Assembly (NCBI GenBank): GCA_945900455.1
Contig: CAMDJH010000005.1
Coordinates: forward strand, 1-60,120
Reading direction: 5' to 3'
Source of the DNA: Akkermansia muciniphila
Lineage (GTDB): Bacteria; Verrucomicrobiota; Verrucomicrobiia; Limisphaerales; UBA9464
DNA: 60,120 nt
Shown: piece after piece, positions 59,201-60,120 of the stretch
How the letters are laid out: every line of letters starts with the position of its first letter
Numbering within the stretch: position 1 is the stretch's first letter
The notes under the pieces: model-generated
Seen by the model: only the letters and a program-made list of their open reading frames with translations
What the model was told of the DNA's origin: nothing
The model's database searches: none
Program-made: the position numbers and the translations under genes

Positions 59201-59899
59201 CCGAACGTTGAACGAAACTTTGCTGGTGCGAAGGGCGGTCGACTTGTCGTTGCTGGAGGCCACTTCCTTAAGACTTCGATAGACGGGAGCATTGAGGTCG
59301 GCACCGGTGTAGACGGCGAGCAGTGTGTCGAACGTGCTGCCCTCCGTGCTGAAACTGGCAATGCCCGAGACGGAGGGAACCCAGGCCAACCAGACGGAAG
59401 CGCCGCCCGTGTTGCCTGCATGGAGGGGTTCTCCCGCCGTTCGGTCGACGGTCATTCGTACGTTGGATCCCCCGCCGACGCCGCTGTTGCCGCGAAGCTG
59501 ATTGGCGGGACCGCGTCGGAGAATTTCCGGCGCATCGAGTTCATCCGTGAAGGGTAGGAGCGGAACGTTTGGAACAAGTTTGGCAGTGGTGCTATAGGCG
59601 GTGCCGAGACTGTTCGCGACCACCACGCGATACGAACCACCGTTCTCTGCCTGGAAACTGCGGAAGGAATGCGAGAAAGCGGTTGCCGACGGAATGTTCA
59701 CTCCATTCAATTGCCATTGGTAGGTCAATGGCGATGCGCCGGTTGCTCGGACCGACAGATTCACAGAAGTGCCCAGGGTCACCGGGCTTGTGGGCGACAC
59801 GGGTTGGGCGACAATGGCCGGTGCTTGAGCGTGAATCCGCGCCGCCATCCACACGCAACACCACACGGTGGCGCACCCAGTTGTAAATAATCGTTTCAT
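56297..59899 (-). CDS. Large exported Ig-repeat protein
   Basis: A 1200-residue protein with signal peptide (about 1-25 from ATG 59899, which has GGGAG before it). It contains one Ig-like domain at the start (about 26-105), two blocks of a pre-peptidase-type beta domain each with GEPLHxGxxGGxSxW and FDTLLAVYTGxDL (about 125-265 and 405-545, separated by another Ig domain), then six or more Ig-like domains with the SAGxYxxxVxNxxG pattern. Two tandem pairs are nearly identical (see the repeat entry). The C-terminus reads YQLQQSIDLTEW...KWYRL. It is likely a surface or secreted adhesive protein. Confidence 0.9.
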   Translation of the reverse strand: MKRLFTTGCATVWCCVWMAARIHAQAPAIVAQPVSPTSPVTLGTSVNLSVRATGASPLTYQWQLNGVNIPSATAFSHSFRSFQAENGGSYRVVVANSLGTAYSTTAKLVPNVPLLPFTDELDAPEILRRGPANQLRGNSGVGGGSNVRMTVDRTAGEPLHAGNTGGASVWLAWVPSVSGIASFSTEGSTFDTLLAVYTGADLNAPVYRSLKEVASSNDKSTALRTSKVSFNVRSGQVYFIAVDGRGSTTKSLTTLTRSVVATGDIVLTWNVQETLLLLPVFTTVLVSKSFLPLAPVSIPAAVDLGGADSAAFLWSQNGVPLPNQLGSSLVLDSITRSHVGTYFCDVTTTKGGVRLTTRSKEIDLQISQRSDNTDTQVLAEDSFASAVEYSFAGASVHGSLLGSGTGRRLGLAAGTSGTQIFNTKDATTEEGEPLHCGVAGGHSEWYTIQTAADGILVADTVGSDYDTVLAAYFDNGTGTGLFDGLVNVACNNNAPGLGTASRISFPCQAGKIYYLAVDGPGGIAQINYRLGVPLRIVTPPIGAVLLRNSPHVLRVIVEGVGTLRYQWIKDGVDIPGAIDATLTLPPVQPPDSGRYRVRVTDDLSSTLSSEVVLVVQYAPIFTQVPAPQLKLKGETAVFTALAEGVPAPTYAWFFNGSPLGITTPTLNLPGLQLNQAGNYTVSASNVAGVTPSPAAALTVHQIPAVTLQLGSQTHRPGETATFQAAATGFPAPSFQWQFKGVAIPGATAATLTRNNVQAADAGPYRVVVTNPAGSATSDEATLTLDFTVAPSFTLQPVSLTRLTGETATFSVLANGTPTPTLQWYFNNAPLSVTDPSLTLLNLQLSKAGEYYAVANNSKGSVTSSVVTLTLYQPPTVTLQLGSQTHRPGETATFQAAATGFPAPSFQWQFKGVPVPGATAATLTRNNVQAANAGTYRVVVTNPGGSATSDEATLTLDFTVAPSFTLQPVSLTRLTGETATFNVQATGTPAPTFQWYFNNAPLSATDPSLTLLNLQLSKAGEYYAVANNSKGSVTSSVVTLTLYQPPTVTLQPLDQTIRPGFPAIFKVWGTGIPVPEYQWLFNQQVIAGANSSNYVIPKASLAAQGTYRCVVFNTAGTNSTEEATLEVHPSGLPTMQLNLGANGILTLSAQGLPSVPYQLQQSIDLTEWEDVFILQSPSGQYEMIDSLSSSPKWYRLIPPLD
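56751..57776 (-). repeat. Tandem 513-base duplication inside the Ig-repeat gene
   Basis: Two consecutive units, about 56751-57263 and 57264-57776, are nearly identical on the DNA level; the landmark TGAAGCGTGA recurs at 56751, 57264 and 57777, exactly 513 bases apart. Each unit codes for 171 residues, that is, two Ig-like domains, so the reading frame is kept. Only scattered base changes separate the copies, which indicates a recent duplication or gene conversion. Confidence 0.9.
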
Positions 59900-60120
59900 C
59901 GTCTCCCGCACCCGATAGTCAAAGGGGACCGTGGCAAAAATTCAAGGCTGTGTGAGCAGTTCCTACTCCGAAGGGTGCATCTCACGGAAAGGGTGGTTTT
60001 CTCGAGTGACAGTAAGATGAGATAAAAAATGCGCTGAGATTGCGAAGAGATTGTGGTCAGCCAGAAGGCTGGACGGAGAACTGCGCGTGTGGGAATAACT
60101 GCTGCCAGTAGCCGTTTCGC

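Noticed and set aside
59900..60120. Promoter of the Ig-repeat gene at the right edge
   Set aside because: On the minus strand a TTGACT lies only about 20 bases before the start and no matching -10 fits; I could not support a promoter call.

Overview
The window reads as a chromosomal segment of a Verrucomicrobiota bacterium, most likely of the Pedosphaera/Limisphaerales type. The clues are a pilus locus of the Akkermansia Amuc_1098-1101 kind, a PSD1/DUF1553 plus DUF1501 gene pair, a PVC-type dehydrogenase/cytochrome pair, a CotH/lamin-tail protein, Ig-repeat secreted proteins and a stand-alone CBM48 protein. Taxonomy is inferred from gene content only. DNA is moderately GC-rich throughout, without an obvious compositional island. 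I saw no rRNA, tRNA, CRISPR array, transposase or integrase.

Layout. 0.2-6.3 kb: 2-hydroxyacid dehydrogenase, an unknown membrane protein, a GT-C-like membrane protein followed closely by rimO, and an exported CBM9-like protein. 6.3-12.9 kb: a group-2 sigma-70 factor and tex (minus strand), a DUF6268-like outer-membrane barrel, a small membrane protein, an exported TIM-barrel isomerase-like protein, and radC. 13.0-17.7 kb: a two-gene redox pair, an SGNH-hydrolase/propeller/HEAT protein followed by a cupredoxin/cytochrome c protein. 17.9-24.5 kb: tig with a strong terminator, a DUF2167 protein, a membrane/zinc-ribbon protein, a 312-base intergenic stretch with two hairpin repeats, a Nudix protein, tadA, a CBM48 protein, a small Cys-containing membrane protein and a LolA-like protein. 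24.5-27.3 kb: a large MMPL/RND exporter.

27.5-41.1 kb is the core of the window: a probable single transcription unit of about 13.6 kb. It starts at a candidate promoter, passes a terminator-like hairpin just before the first gene, encodes a PilM-PilN fusion, PilO-like (Amuc_1100-type), PilP-like (Amuc_1099-type) and secretin (Amuc_1098-type) proteins, continues into three large exported proteins of unknown function, and ends at a clear intrinsic terminator. The last three genes are good candidates for surface cargo or accessories of the pilus/secretin machine. A pilT ATPase lies 3.8 kb downstream.

41.2-48 kb holds housekeeping genes: coaE, a minus-strand series of a glycolate-oxidase-type Fe-S protein, nth and pyrE, then a small PilZ-like ORF with pilT, and clpP-clpX. 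48-60 kb is typical PVC accessory content: the PSD1 cytochrome/DUF1501 pair, a probable Tat substrate whose leader is split by an apparent +1 frameshift, a lamin-tail/CotH protein, and a 1200-residue Ig-repeat protein with an internal 513-base tandem duplication. Two of the three pil-operon exported proteins and the Ig protein share a similar C-terminal ending (Y-x-L-x-x-S...W...YR), a possible sorting or anchoring domain.
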